Source: Delphinapterus leucas
Taxonomy: Eukaryota; Chordata; Mammalia; Artiodactyla; Monodontidae
Length of the DNA stretch: 64,000 bases
Assembly: GCF_002288925.2 (NCBI RefSeq)
Contig: NW_022098037.1
Span: 3,032,402 to 3,096,401 of the forward strand
Direction of reading: 5' to 3'
Positions 1 through 11,374 of this stretch are shown piece after piece; position 1 is the first letter of the stretch; every line of letters starts with the position of its first letter. The notes under the pieces are model-generated. The model had not been told where the DNA came from. It did not search any database and saw nothing but the letters and a program-made list of their open reading frames with translations. A program made the position numbers and the translations under genes.

Positions 1-2035
1 CTCATTCTTACTCCTATATATCCAGATCCTAGTAATATCCCTGATCCTTAGTAATTACTCAAATATTAGTGGATTAATTAATGAGAAAGGAGAGGAAGGA
101 AGAAGATGGGGGCAGGGAAACAAAGAAGTAAAAGGCCATATCACCATAAGATGTAGACTGTATGGTTAGGAACGTAGGGCATACACACTCAGTTAAACGT
201 CTACTACAAGAGTGTAATTCTGGAGTAGGGCAGATACTACTAGGACATTCAAGATAAAATGTAATGAGTGACATATACAAAATTAAGCATTCAGAGCACG
301 GAAAGTTCCCTAGAATCAGGGAAAGAGCTATGTCAGGATTTAGGACATCAGCCAGATTTCCAAAGGCAAGAGTCAAGGACTTAAAAATTAATTTATCAAG
401 GAATTTATGAAAAGCTCAAGTGAGCATTTCTTGGAAATTTTTCCCACGTATGAAGTATTCAACCCTGGAACACATATTTACTTCTAAATATCTTCACAAG
501 TGCCGTTAGAAACAGATAGAAGATTTTAATGGACACACTTAGATTAATTAATTACTGCTGAATCCCAGTGGGCTGCATTTAACTCTTACCCATGTGAGAT
601 AGGACAAGTCTAGACGACCAGCATGCCTCTGATTTCAAGGATGGCCATGTATTTGCCCAGTCTTTCCCCTCCTTTATTTTTGTATGGTTGTCTTTAAACT
701 CCAGTACTTGCTGTAACTATGAGGCAACTTGTGCAAAAGTGGTTGCCTGCAAGAAGGGCTCAGCATCCCCCAAAGCGCCGGGTATTGAATGTGTCACAAG
801 CCTTTCAGGGTGATTGTTTGACAGTAAATCTCGCAGTCTGTTCCTATGTCAAGTGGAACAGAATGCTGCAATAAAGAGCGATTTCACTCAACAAGTGAAT
901 GAGTAAAGCTCTGTCTCACCAGTGGTCATGGCACAAGCAGGAGGCAAGAGGATCAGAAAAGAGTAAGAGTGTGAATATGGGGCAGAACAATGCTTCTCAC
1001 TTTGTTTCCTTCCCATATCTTTATCAGAAGTTTCACTTCATCAGAGGTTTCACCAACAATATTATCTTAATCAATGGAGGATAATATCTATGGGATCTGG
1101 ATTTGGGCAGCTTAAGAAAAGCTACACATTGCCCTATACATTCAAATCCCAAAATGGTGCTATGGAATTATAAGGCCTCCTATTTGGTGAAATAAAGAGT
1201 TCAGAATTCTTCTCTTGTTCTTTGGATAGCCCCGGGGACTCTGAAGCCATGGTTCAAATAGCAAAGCCCCATCTCTTTAGTCACAATTTGGACCTTGCCA
1301 AGTAGGCATGTACTCTGAGTTGTCTTTGCCCGAGTGAGAACGGACTTATGCTGACCCACACTCTCACCTGCCTACCTTTATGACCAAAGTCACTCACACC
1401 TGCATGTCAGGCATGACTGAGTGGGAGGTTCATTACTAGCTCTGGATCAGAGTGGGGTCTTCACAGGAGAACCGAGCCCAGGACCTCAGTGAGCGCCAAA
1501 TAACATGACCCTCTTGGTCATGAGCTTCAGGTCTTCCATCTCTAAACCGTTCTTGGAACCGGATCTCCCAAGCATAGCTACCCCAGACCCTGTATTTATA
1601 GATTAAACTGTCCTTGGATTTGAAACACTGGTGGTCAAAGTGTGGAGGGGGATGGGGTTTGAAGAGATCTTTCATGATGCTACTGGATGGCTCTGCCCTT
1701 CACAACATTCCATGAAACAGACCCCCTAGACATGTGACAATCTGCTGCATGACCTCCTCACCTTTCTTTTCACCTTTAGTCGTCCTCGAGATGAATATAA
1801 AATAAACTGGTTGGTTTAAGGTAATAGTATTAGCAGCCCTCCTGGTTCATTCTTTCATTCCATTAGCTCTTTTCTCTTTCATATGTTTAATTAGGCATGA
1901 CGAAGTAAAACTTTCTAGCCAAGAGACATAAAAATATTCTGGGAATATGTGTTAATAGGGAATATATAAGTAACTTATTGGTCATCCAAAATCAGGTTAC
2001 ACAAAGAGGGCTCAATAAATATCGATGACTTAATT
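1..2035. other. Unassigned sequence, no gene seen
   Basis: AT-rich non-coding sequence with no splice-flanked open frame, no RNA gene and no repeat that I recognise with confidence. Around 1980-2030 there is a GCTCAATAAATAT motif that resembles the far 3' end of an L2 element, but it is too short to call. Open frames here are under 80 codons and lack any recognisable domain. Confidence 0.5.
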
Positions 2036-2039
2036 GCTT

Positions 2040-2715
2040 GCTGAATCAAGTTCAAAGTGCTTACTGTAACCCACAGGGCTCCACCAGGTCTGCATTTGTC
2101 CTCTCTTTCTGACATCATCTCCTGCCCCTCGTCCACCCAGCCCAGCCTTGTGGATTTTGTTGTATTTCCTGAATATACCAAATGAACTTCTACTGCAGAG
2201 CCTTTGAAATTGCCATTCCCTCTACCTAAAACCCTCTTCCTGGAAATCTACAGGTCTCACCCTCTCGTTGCCTCAAGTCTCTGCTCAAAAGTCTCTTTAT
2301 CAGTGAGACTTCTCAAGTGACTATGCCCTATAAAATAATAAGTCCCATATATGTATATAAAACATATATATATAACATACACAACTGAGTCACTTTGCTG
2401 TGTATCTGAAACTAACATAACATTGTAAATTAACTCTACCTCAATAAAAAAAATAATAATAAGTCCCCTCCTTCTCCATACTCCCACCACCTTATCCAGA
2501 TTCATTTTTCTCCATAGATAACACTTTTCATTATCTAATATACTACATATTTACCTGATTTTTTAAAATGGATTGATTGCTTTTCCTCACTAGAACATAA
2601 GCTCCAGGAGGCCAGGGGATGGATCTGTCTCTTTTGTTTACTGCTTCATCACCAGAGTCTAGAATCATGTCTGCACATAGTAGACACTCAAATATTTGTT
2701 CAAAGTAATTTTCAT
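2040..2715 (+). repeat. L2 LINE 3' region, split by an L1
   Basis: Ancient L2 retrotransposon fragment on the plus strand. Landmarks in order are the ATTGCCATTCCCTCTACCT segment near 2208, the GTCTCTGCTCAAAAGTCTC segment near 2276, the ACTAGAACATAAGCTCCAGG segment near 2590, and the terminal ATAGTAGACACTCAAATATT near 2680. These match the 3' end of the L2 family as I know it. The copy is interrupted by a younger L1 tail at 2347-2454 and resumes immediately afterwards, so the two halves are one element. It is highly diverged and has no coding capacity. Confidence 0.75.
2347..2454 (+). mobile_element. 5'-truncated L1 3' end with 13-bp target duplication
   Basis: L1 retrotransposon tail of about 108 bp. 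It shows TATA-rich sequence, the GAGTCACTTTGCTGTGTATC block, the ACATAACATTGTAAATTAAC block and a terminal CAATAAAAAAAA poly-A, which is the 3' UTR end of whale/ruminant L1s. It is bounded by a perfect 13-bp direct repeat, AATAATAAGTCCC, at 2334-2346 and 2455-2467. It inserted into the L2 that surrounds it. Extreme 5' truncation makes it inert. Confidence 0.85.
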
Positions 2716-4835
2716 CGGGCACTTCCTGGCATCTGTGTGTCAAGATACTGACAATATATATCCTAACAGCAAAGAATCACTTGTATTTCTCATCATTCAA
2801 ATTAACCACGCTTTAAGCATTATCTTCTCGTAAGACAAAAATTTTACTTTTCCAGTTTCTCCTCTTATAAGTAATAGTGTGATGTGCATCTTTGTCCGTC
2901 AAATTTAATCCAAATTCTTCCCTAGGAAAAATTCTTAGTTGTGGAATTACTGAGTCAGAAGTTAATGGGCGTCTTTATGGCTCTTTATTTCTATTACCAA
3001 ATTGCTTTCCAGGCATGTTGTACCAATCCACACTCCAAGCAGAAGGAAAATGTCAGAAAATTTTTGTTTGACTTTTTTTTGAGCAGCATCACACTGATTT
3101 CTACCAAGTTAACCAGATTCCCTTGCTCTCTCAGTTCTTTTGACTGATGCCTCCTGAGAATGTCAAATTGTGCTATTTTTATTTACATTTTGAACTTTGA
3201 TTCTAGATCTAGAATGAAAGAAATTACTTTAGAAATGGAAGGAAGTCAGAAATTATATTTTCCAATTCCTCTGTTATACACAGGAACAGTGAATTTCCAA
3301 GATCATCCCGTTGGTTGCAAGCAAGGCTGGGAGTGAGGGACACAGGGCTGCTGGCTCTCAGGTCAGCACCTAAAAATATGTGAAAACAGTGAGTCAGCTC
3401 ACAGGGATCAGAGTACACCATGCTACCTCTGAACTATCGGTGTCTACCTGTTCCTCATTAAAATCCATGTCAAAATGTCCACAAGAGTATCTCTTGATGT
3501 TGAGAGATTAGTGATATTTACGGTGAGTAGGATATCATTTTTAACTTGAACTACCTGTACTACTGGCTGTGTTAACTTGTTCTGGAATCCTTTGTTTATC
3601 TCAGTCTCTCTTGTACAATCTGACCCCTTCACATTTACCTTCTTTCTGAATTTCATAGTTACAGGACATCCAAGAAACGAGTAGCATTTGCTGCATTTCT
3701 TTGAATATAAGTAAAACAATTAGGTAACTGGTCTTTTTTACCAAAGAAGAATGTTTTGTGCTTCTCTGAGCTAACACGAAATTATCATTTGGGCACTGTG
3801 GGAATGACTATTCAAACCAGCTCGTACATTGATAAAAATCTATGCACCTTTGAAGACACCTATCTCATGTATAAACACATATAATCTCCCATTTCTCTCT
3901 AGAGAAATGTACACTAATGAAAAACTTAGAATTGTATCTTGCCGTTCCTTTAAAATCCTCAGAACTGGTCCTGTATTTTTTTTTCTCACATGTATATGCC
4001 CTCGTAAGATCTCTTTTCAGATGAGGTGTTCTTACCTTATTCATGGATTGAAATGTTCCAAGAGTGCCATAAGTGAAGATCAAACAGTGCTTAACATCCG
4101 TGGTCAACAAGATTAATAGAGCTCTGTTTATTCCAGAAAGATCTTGAGGGATCAATCAATTGATAGCTTAAATAGGGCACTGTGTCCTGATAAAAAGCAC
4201 TTGTATGTGAATATATGTCTTAGCTTCGGTGCCTCCTCTAAATGCAGGAATTCTGAAATTCCAAACTATTTATGGAGAATACACTATTATTTACTGATAG
4301 GCATTAATATCTCCCAAGAAAATGTAGGAGCCCAGGTAAAATAAACAAATAGCTCAAATTGACAGGAAACTTCCAAAGGGAAACAGAAAGAATGGATTTA
4401 ATAGTCACTCACCATAGCTGTGTGGGATAGATGTGTACATGTGGGCATATCAGTTTGTTTCAGGAGCACAAATTTATTTTAAATTCAAGGCCAGAAAGCT
4501 GTGAGGCTCCCCTGAAAGAAACCAGACTTGAAACAAGTAACACTTGTGATTCTGAAAATTTTATTTTTACTTTAAATATGTATTTCTTAGTTATGGCCCC
4601 TTCTTATTTAGATTATAGGAAATAATTTCAATAAATATTTTCCACAGTTTTATCAAATCCAAATCTTTAAAGCCAATGGACCCCCAACATCTGTCAGCAG
4701 CTATGCCCTCTCAAGTCTAGTTAATAGCCTTTTCTTAGATATTCAAAACTTCATTCCCTCTCACTCCATTTCTACACTCTCTTTCCCTTCAAGGCGCACA
4801 GAAACTCAAAACAATAATCCACCAGCCTGTTTCAG
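2716..4835. other. Unassigned sequence with faint repeat remnants
   Basis: No gene is visible. At 3230-3370 a stretch with a pattern like 'cag..gaacagtgaatttccaagatc' followed by 'gctgggagtgagggacacagggctgctgg' is faintly MIR-like, but I would not call it. The rest of the interval gives no recognisable repeat, coding frame or RNA. Confidence 0.45.
2870..3060 (-). repeat. Possible old L1M 3' UTR fragment
   Basis: The phrase TTGTGGAATTACTGAGTCAG at about 2939, followed by TTACCAAATTGCTTTCCAGG and TTGTACCAATCCACACTCC, resembles the reverse complement of old mammalian L1M 3' UTRs (the 'gtggaattgctgggtcat ... ccaaagtggctgtaccat' block). It is strongly diverged, and its boundaries are approximate. 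Confidence 0.4.
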
Positions 4836-4839
4836 GCCG

Positions 4840-4990
4840 TGCCGTTTATAGACATCATCTTGATTAATCCTCTCGGCAATCTCACCAGGAAGTTTTTGTC
4901 CTCATTTTTTTTTTTTTTTTTTCAGATTTAGAAACTGAGGGGCTGAGAGATTGTGATTCACCGGCTGCTTTTCACATACTCATTATGTCC
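4840..4990 (+). repeat. Probable MIR SINE fragment containing a T18 run
   Basis: The order is TTGATTAATCCTCTCGGCAA, then TTTTGTCCTCATTTT, then AGATTTAGAAACTGAGGGGC and TGAGAGATTGTGATTCACC. This follows the MIR/MIR3 pattern 'attatccccattttacagatgaggaaactgag'. A run of 18 T at 4905-4922 sits exactly where the MIR 'cattttacag' would be and has probably expanded from it. Confidence 0.5.
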
Positions 4991-5156
4991 CTGGTGTCCA
5001 TCCTCAACCCCAGGGCATGACTCACACCAGGTGTGCCAGTTGTTGAGATATTGTGTCTCGGCTCCAAACCCCCTTCTGTGTCTTGTATATGGTGACACTA
5101 TAGGATCCCCTACTCCTTCTCGGAGGATTGGGATTGGAGTGATTGCCCAGCCCACC

Positions 5157-5158
<2 letters not shown>

Positions 5159-5203
<45 letters not shown>
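5159..5203. repeat. (AC)n microsatellite
   Basis: About 22 uninterrupted AC dinucleotides lie between CCCACCCT and TCCCCTTCC. The repeat is pure, so it is probably length-polymorphic between individuals. It produces long artificial open frames of alternating Thr-His or Val-Cys. Confidence 0.97.
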
Positions 5204-5204
<1 letters not shown>

Positions 5205-5689
5205 CCCCTTCCTCATTTCCTCTAATGGTTGAGCCTGCCCAGGAAAGAGAGGATTTGTGACCCTGTCCCCCATCACTCCACACCCCGAGCCACCCCAGCT
5301 GCTGTTTTCTGTCTATTGTTGCCAACATTTTCCCATAATTCTTGCTAAAGGTCAGAATGATGCTAGAAAGGGCAGAGCGGGCCTTATCGGGGCTAAATGT
5401 CCTCTGAGTACCTGAGCAGTGAGCTTCCTGTCTCACATGAGGGAAGCAGGGTGCCGAGGGTCCCTGGGTGCCTTGGGGAGGCTTTCCAGACCTCCCCCAC
5501 TTCCAGAGAGTGCAGTTGATGAAGGTCTGTAACCTAATTCTGCTAGGGCAAGTGACACCAAGAATAAAGGAGAGTGCTAGAGCAGATACTTCAAAGTGAC
5601 TCAGCATCCTTTTGCAATCCACACAAGGAGCTTTCTGTATTCACAGAGTACATTGTCCGATGATGGCTAGCGAACATGACAGTAGAATC
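5204..5689. other. Unassigned sequence
   Basis: Moderately GC-rich unique-looking DNA with no recognised repeat. The 170-codon reverse open frame that ends in it runs through the AC microsatellite and shows no domain, so I treat it as chance. Confidence 0.45.
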
Positions 5690-5830
5690 ACAATCAGAGG
5701 GCCCAACTCTGCCCCTGGCTAGATGTGTGAGCATGTGAAGGTCACTTGCTCTCTTGACCCAAGTTCCTCATCTGTAATCTGGGATAATTTCCATCCTTAA
5801 TCCGGGTGGTTTTGAGGCTCAGCTCAAGAG
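5690..5830 (+). repeat. MIR SINE
   Basis: Characteristic MIR progression on the plus strand: CCCAACTCTGCCCCTGGCTA, then TGTGTGAGCATGTGAAGGTC, then TTCCTCATCTGTAATCTGGG, then GGTTTTGAGGCTCAG. This is the tRNA-derived core SINE shared by all mammals. The copy is diverged and truncated, with no visible target duplication. Confidence 0.75.
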
Positions 5831-5954
5831 ATGCATAAACAGAAATGCTTTCGTGAAATACAGCACTTTGGAGATGTAGCATCTAGAGGGTTATTAGGTT
5901 GGAAATTGACACAAAATGGCAAAAATGTAATTTCACTTGAAATGGAACTTGGCG

Positions 5955-6200
5955 ATTTTAAGTTCATTCACTGGTTCATATGCCAAGCCCCGTACCAGGG
6001 GATGGGACGTTGCCAAGAGCAAGGCAGGCGCAGTCCTCAGTGGGGACTAATGGCACTGGGGGAAGACACAGACAGAGCCTGCGGTCAAAGTAGAATGAGG
6101 GTTATGAAAAGGGGCTGGGGCTCAGTGGGTATATGGAGGGCTCCATTTGGGGGATCAGAAAAGGCGTCCTAGAGACGCAACATTTAATCCTGGTTTCAGA
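5955..6200 (-). repeat. L2 LINE fragment (reverse)
   Basis: Reading on the plus strand, TTCATTCACTGGTTCATATG, CCAAGCCCCGTACCAGGGGA and GGAAGACACAGACAGAGCC match the reverse complement of the L2 3' end ('gtgccaggcactgtgctagg ... gggggagacagacaataaac'). It continues into AAAAGGCGTCCTAGAGACGC, which corresponds to the usual 'ggaaggcctctctgagga' block. It is old and non-coding. Confidence 0.6.
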
Positions 6201-6488
6201 GGTGGGAGGCCACAACTTCCTGAATACCCTAAAACTCTCCCATTCTCTGATACTCTCCTACTCCCTGATTTACACACCTTAAAAAAAAAAGTCCAGCCAT
6301 TCCTTCTACTGTCACACAGATGTAAAAATAAAATTAAAAGGAATTCTTAGTCTAAGGATAATAACTGTTTACATAAAGCATTTTCCAATCTGCTCCTCCT
6401 TGGCTAGCTGAGCAGGGCTCAGTATCTACTGAACCGTGTTTGGGACATGCAACGCCATTTCTCCTAGTGGGTATAAAACGGGAGCCAT

Positions 6489-6715
6489 GGGCTTCCCTGG
6501 TGGCACAGTGGTTGGGAGTCCGCCTGCCGATGCAGGGGATGCGGGTTCGTGCCCCGGTCCGGGAGGATCCCACATGCCGCGGAGCGGCTGGGCCCCTTGA
6601 GCCATGGCCGCTGAGCCTGCGCATCCGGAGCCTGTGCTCCACAGTGGGAGAGGCCACAACAGTGAGGGGCCCGCATACCACAAAAAAAAATAATAATAAT
6701 AAAATAAAATAAAAA
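6489..6715 (+). mobile_element. CHR-type tRNA SINE (copy 1), 16-bp target duplication
   Basis: Cetacean CHR-family SINE. The head is GGCTTCCCTGGTGGCACAGT, with an A box (TGGCACAGTGG), a B box (GGTTCGTGCCC) and a tRNA-unrelated middle containing GCCATGGCCGCTGAGCC. It ends ATACCAC followed by a tail of A9, (TAA)n and (AAAAT)n. Perfect 16-bp duplications, ATAAAACGGGAGCCAT, lie at 6473-6488 and 6716-6731. The intact duplications indicate a fairly recent insertion. Open frames over it are translations of the SINE, not genes. Confidence 0.97.
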
Positions 6716-6879
6716 ATAAAACGGGAGCCATATCTCCATTTCTTTGATGGGATAGAAATACATTTTCCTGTGGCTGCAAAAACAAACCAGGTTTTTAAAG
6801 TCAACCCCTCCAACTACTTTCCTAAATAAATCTCACCTCTCCTACATGCACCAAACTTTCTCAGAGAATTGTCATTGGG

Positions 6880-7025
6880 CGGACAAGCTATTTAACCTCT
6901 CTAAGGAGGAACACTAAAACCACAGGGTGCTTCTTATGGGTTGTTGTAAGAGCTAAATGAATTATAACTTAAAATAGTGCCTGGAACATAGTAAATGTTA
7001 GACAAGTGTAGCCAACATTATTATG
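6880..7025 (+). repeat. MIR SINE 3' portion
   Basis: AAGCTATTTAACCTCTCTAA, GGGTTGTTGTAAGAGCTAAA and AATAGTGCCTGGAACATAGT, followed by AAATGTTAGACAAGTG, match the 3' half of MIR. It is diverged and its 5' part is missing or unrecognisable. Confidence 0.7.
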
Positions 7026-7029
7026 ATTA

Positions 7030-8680
7030 TAATCACCATCTCCTTCTTCCTACCTCCTACTTACTCTCAGTTCACTACAGCTTGCTTATAACCCATGACT
7101 CATATCTGTATACAGTTCTTGTTAAGGTCACCAATAACCTCCATGTAGCTGAATCTAAGGGGCTATTTCAGTTCTCATTTTACTGACGTCTCCATAGTGA
7201 TCTAGCCTGTTGATCAGAGCCTTTTAAACATGTATATTCTCTTCTGTTGACATCTATGACACAATTTCCTATTTTCCCTTTTATATCTCTGGCTACGGCT
7301 CCATTTCTTTTGTCGGCTTTTTAATATTTAATATGAAGTTACTCAAGATTTGGGCCTGCGTCTTTTCCTCTTCTCTCCCTAGGTAAGCCTCTTTAGGCCT
7401 GTGGCTTCATAACTTCTTGCCTATCTCTTCTCTTAGTTCCAAATCCATGTACATAACTATCTTCCACTACATTCACTAGGATGTTTCAAATGTATTTCAT
7501 TTGTATATCATTCAAAACAAATTAGTTTTCTTCTACCCTCAACCTGGGCCTCCTCCACAGTTTCCAATATCTGTGAATTATATCCATTGCATAAAGTAGA
7601 AATCCAGGAATAATCCTTGGTATAGTTCTTACCCCATTTCCTTTTTTTTAATTGAAGTATAATTGATTTACAATGTTATGTTTCTGGTGTACAGCAAAGT
7701 GATTCAGATGTATATATATATACATATGTATGTGTGTGTATATATATATATCTGTATATATAGAGTCTTTTTTATATTCTTTTCCACTACAGTTTATTAT
7801 AAGATATTGATTGTGCTATACAATAGGACCTTGTTGTTTATCTATTTTATATGTAATAGTTTGTATCTGCTAATCCCAAACTCCTAATTTATCCCTCCCC
7901 CCACCCCATTTCTAATTTCAAGTTATATCTTTTATGTATCTATTGATTCCATCCACTTTTCTCTGACCCCACTGCCACGACCCAAGGTCAAATGCCAGAA
8001 TGACTGCAGTAGCCTGCAGCTTGGCATTTCTGACCTATTCTGCACCCTCTCTGGGTCTCCAGTCTCACAGCACAGGCAGACATAGCTCTTCATATTCAAA
8101 ACTGACATGTCAACTTCCTCTCCTTCTTAAAACCTTTTTAGTGTTTTCCAATGCTGTTAGAAGAAAGGCCAAAGTCATCACCATGCCTTCCAAAGTACTA
8201 CAGGATCTGGCCCCTGGCCTCCCTGTCCCCCTTGCTCTGTGCACTCTGTTCTCCTTCGTGTCCCTCAGTCCTTTAAACAAGTTTGTACTTTCCCACCTCT
8301 TTACACTCATGGCTGCCTCCATCTGGAAGGCTCTCCAGTTCACCGCTCCACCTCCATCTTTCTAGGAAGGGACGTCTACTCAAACTTTAGACTCTCCTCC
8401 TCCCATACGCCACCTCCCCAGCTTCCCGTGCTAGATCAGGTTCATCTGTTACATATTCCCACAGAAGTGTGTGCCTTTTTTTCAGGAATTTTGACTCAGT
8501 TTGTAATTATTCATTGTGTAATTAATTAATGTTCTTATCCCCAAATATGACTTAGGCTCCGTGAAAGAAAGGGCTTTTTCTGGTGTTGCTTCTGTTTTCC
8601 TGAAGCAACTTACCAGAGGACCTATTATCTAGAAGGTACTCAACATTTGCTGAGTAATTGAGTGAGTGATTTCCCCATCC
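7030..8680 (+). repeat. Long L2 LINE (ORF2 3' part plus 3' UTR), split by an L1
   Basis: This is the longest L2 in the window. Its 5' part near 7125 has AAGGTCACCAATAACCTCCA and near 7308 TTTGTCGGCTTTTTAATATT, which follow the L2 reverse-transcriptase region. A later part near 7600 reads AATCCAGGAATAATCCTTGG ('tcctaggagtcatccttgac' in the consensus). After the L1 at 7643-7902 it resumes with TTCCAATGCTGTTAGAAGAA, GTACTACAGGATCTGGCCCC and finally AAGGTACTCAACATTTGCTG. All frames are broken. The reading order is continuous across the L1, so this is one element. Confidence 0.7.
7643..7902 (-). mobile_element. 5'-truncated L1 (reverse) inside the L2
   Basis: L1 3' end in reverse orientation. It has a T8 run, TTGAAGTATAATTGATTTAC, GTACAGCAAAGTGATTCAGA, a TA/TG-rich block, CTATACAATAGGACCTTGTT and CTAATTTATCCCTCCCCCCA. 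A probable target duplication, ACCCCATTTC, lies at 7631-7640 and 7903-7912. The internal TATATA/TGTGTG expansion is typical of this 3' UTR. Confidence 0.85.
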
Positions 8681-8865
8681 TGGGTTATCAGAGTATTTCA
8701 TGTTTCTTTTCAAAACCCTCAAATCCCCTCCAAAGCTTGATCTTACCACATTCTAAGAAAGATTTGAAGATTATAATTAAATTTTTTGGCTAAAACATAG
8801 CAAGGGTTTCTTTTTAAATAGATGTGGTTTACCTATAAAAGTGAGATTCATTAAAGCACAAGTTG

Positions 8866-9071
8866 GGGCTTCCCTGGTGGCGCAGTGGTTGAGAGTCCGC
8901 CTGCCGATGCAGGGGACACGGGTTCGTGTCCCGGTCCGGGAGGATCCCACATGCCGCGGAGCGACTAGGCCCGTGAGCCATGGCCGCTGAGCCTGCGCGT
9001 CCGGAGCCTGTGCTCCGCAACGGGAGAGGCCACGGCGGTGAGGGGCCCGCGTACCACAAAAAAAAAAAAAA
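8866..9071 (+). mobile_element. CHR-type tRNA SINE (copy 2), 13-bp target duplication
   Basis: Same family as copy 1 and close to full length. The A box TGGCGCAGTGG is at 8878-8888 and the B box GGTTCGTGTCC at 8921-8931. The body ends GTACCAC and an uninterrupted A tail follows. Perfect 13-bp duplications, AAAGCACAAGTTG, lie at 8853-8865 and 9072-9084. CpG content is high for this window, as expected for a young, GC-rich SINE. Confidence 0.97.
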
Positions 9072-9084
9072 AAAGCACAAGTTG

Positions 9085-10015
9085 AAAGAATGTGTGTAAA
9101 CAGCATCAAATGGAGTACACAAGATTCAAATAGGAGAGAAGCCACAATTAATTTGAAACCTAAATTGTATTTGTGCATCAACAAAGTTATAGAAAAACAA
9201 GTCATTAAGTAGTTGCTATTGTGACATAGATTCATGCTCTAGTTGAAGTACTTTGCACAGCTGTAATCTCAAACTACCTCGAGGTTTGCCGCGTTCTTTA
9301 ATTTTCTGATTGACTAAATGGGTTATTTGACATTTTGGCAGATCATAGAAATTACAGAATAACAAAGACTTCTTTCATTCCTCATTATTTGCTCTCTCTG
9401 AGCTTAATGCAAATTCTTTACAAAGGTATGATATTTCCTTTTCTATAATTTTATTTCAGTGTTGTAGTTTTATTGATAATAGTAGCAGTTCCTACACAAA
9501 AATTTCACATTATTAACTTAGCATTCTCTCTAATTAAAATGTAATGCATAATAAGATATAGACTTCATATCATATTCAGACTTTTATCTTCTTGTCACTT
9601 GTACAGAGAACTGTGTACTTTTATATTCTTGTCATTGGAACAAAGGATTTAAAAAAAAAAACAAACACTCACTGATGATGGAAAATTTCTTCAGTTCTAG
9701 CTGCCAGTGCATCCTTTGGGAGATTAGGTATTTCCAGGTGGCCAGTTAAGTGATGGTTTGGACAGTGTTTACATTGATTAGACTGGCCAGAGGAGGGCTT
9801 TTAGGTTCCAGGCTCATTTTCTCTAGTCTATTCAGTTAGTACTGATTATATAAATATATAATAGTTGTCACTCGTCCACTGGGACACCCACAGACCTCTA
9901 TTTACAACCTCCATCCAACTTCTAACTTGGGTAAATTTCCTTAGGGCAACCTCGCTAATCAGGTTCTCATGCCCACTCAAGGACAGAGCGTATTTGTCAC
10001 CTGGCTGATTGCCTA
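9085..10015. other. Unassigned AT-rich sequence
   Basis: No gene or recognisable repeat. An A11 run lies near 9650. The stretch is otherwise unique in appearance. Confidence 0.45.
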
Positions 10016-10019
10016 GGAA

Positions 10020-10800
10020 GGCAACCCCAACAAAGGTACATTGAGTTTCTACTAAGTGATAGGAGCTGGTCTAGGCATTAGAAATAGACACTGAAAAGAC
10101 ACCAAGTTCTCTTTAGCACAAGATACTCAGACTCAAGTGAGGAAAATAATTGTGATGTAGTATAATAACTGCTATCTTGAACAATTTAACCATCCCCTAC
10201 CCAACTTGGCAAGCAGGGAAAGCTTGTCAAGGAACTAACATCTCAGCTGAGATTTGAAGGAGAAATAGGAGGAAATGCAGGGAAAAGGGGTGGAGGGGGA
10301 ATATGCAGCATTCAGAATGAAGCAGCAGTGTATGTTAAGGTTGGAAGCATCATCCACCGTGACAAGATTCAAGATATGTAATCAATTCCAATTCAGTGCA
10401 TCCCAAGCACAGGCTATAAGACGGATAGCTTAAAAAGAGGTGATTCAAGTAGAGAACTGAAGGGTGTGTCAAATAAGGAGCTCAATTTTATCTCTTATGC
10501 AGCGGGAGAGCCACTTAAGATTCTGAGACAGGGAACACTGTGGTCAGCTTTGCTTCTCAGGAAGATCTCTCTGATTGCAGGGGTGGGACGAAAAGATAAG
10601 ATGGAGAAAAGGAGACCCATTTGGAGGTTAAGGCAGTAATCCACTACCGTGCTCATCAACCTACTATAGCAGCAGCGGAGATGGAGACCTCAGGGGACAG
10701 ATAGGAAGGCTACTCAGGAGGAATATTAGGCAGGAATTTGCAACCACCTAAAGCAGACAGGGAAGGAGGAGTGGAGTTGAGGGCAATGCTTAGGCTTCCT
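10020..10800 (-). repeat. L2 LINE (reverse), 3' third of ORF2 and UTR
   Basis: Plus-strand landmarks appear in the order expected for a reversed L2. They are TAGGAGCTGGTCTAGGCATT, CTCAGCTGAGATTTGAAGGA, GAGAGCCACTTAAGATTCTG, AACACTGTGGTCAGCTTTGC, AGATCTCTCTGATTGCAGGG and GGTTAAGGCAGTAATCCACT. The last corresponds to the common 'aggctattgcagtaatccagg'. It is heavily mutated and non-coding. The right boundary is approximate. Confidence 0.65.
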
Positions 10801-11029
10801 TGGGCTCCTGCGTGGATGGCATCAGTCCCTGAGATAACACAGGCTTCCTGTTGGCAGTGCGAATTAAAAATAGGTAGATACACTCCTGGATCCTGGAAAC
10901 TTTAAGCAAAAGGGATCCATAGCATTCATTAGCTGGTCACTTTCAAGTCTGTGCAAGAGATTTGAGCCTGTGGCCTTTTTCCTCCAAGGGAGTCTTCAGT
11001 TAGGCGGCCCTTTGTCTTCTCAGGTCACC

Positions 11030-11280
11030 CTCCCTCCTGAATTTCTCTTTTGTTAACACATTTCAGATTGTGCCGTAGTTGTCCCTTAACTGTTTTCCTC
11101 ACTAGAACACCTTTCGGACAGGAACAGTGTCTTATGACTCCTTACTCAGACATTTGTGAACTCAACAAGATACTCAACATCCATGGTGTCTCCTATGTGT
11201 CAGGCACTAATCATGCTCAGGACCTTATACAGTGCTTGGCACACAGGGGTCCCACAATGAATGTTTGAGGCATTGAATTC
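11030..11280 (+). repeat. L2 LINE 3' end fragment
   Basis: ACTAGAACACCTTTCGGACA followed by GGAACAGTGTCTTATGACTC, and later ATACAGTGCTTGGCACACAG with CAATGAATGTTTGAGG, are the terminal L2 blocks. About 70 bases between them (near 11155-11220) do not fit and may be a small insertion or diverged sequence. Confidence 0.55.
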
Positions 11281-11374
11281 AGGCCAGCATTTGACTTGAT
11301 TGGCTACTAGTCAAAGATCTTCACTCTCATGTGAGGAAATCTCAGAGTGTGAAATTTTTGCAGACAGGTTGTCT

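Noticed and set aside
4953..5225. Possible CRISPR-like or satellite array at the repeated AC tract
   Set aside because: Simple dinucleotide repeat without spacers. The organism is a mammal.
5110..5622. 170-codon reverse open frame
   Set aside because: It runs through the (AC)n microsatellite, giving a Val-Cys run. No recognisable domain on either side.
6489..6715. tRNA gene suggested by A and B boxes
   Set aside because: The boxes belong to the tRNA-derived SINE head. No cloverleaf with an acceptor stem and anticodon arm can be formed, and the copy has a poly-A tail and target duplication.
8000..8365. 121-codon forward open frame
   Set aside because: It lies inside the L2 LINE 3' region. 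Any resemblance to protein reflects the LINE, and the frame is not the ORF2 frame throughout.
8777..9235. 152-codon reverse open frame
   Set aside because: Dominated by antisense CHR SINE translation (Arg/Gly/Ala-rich segment).
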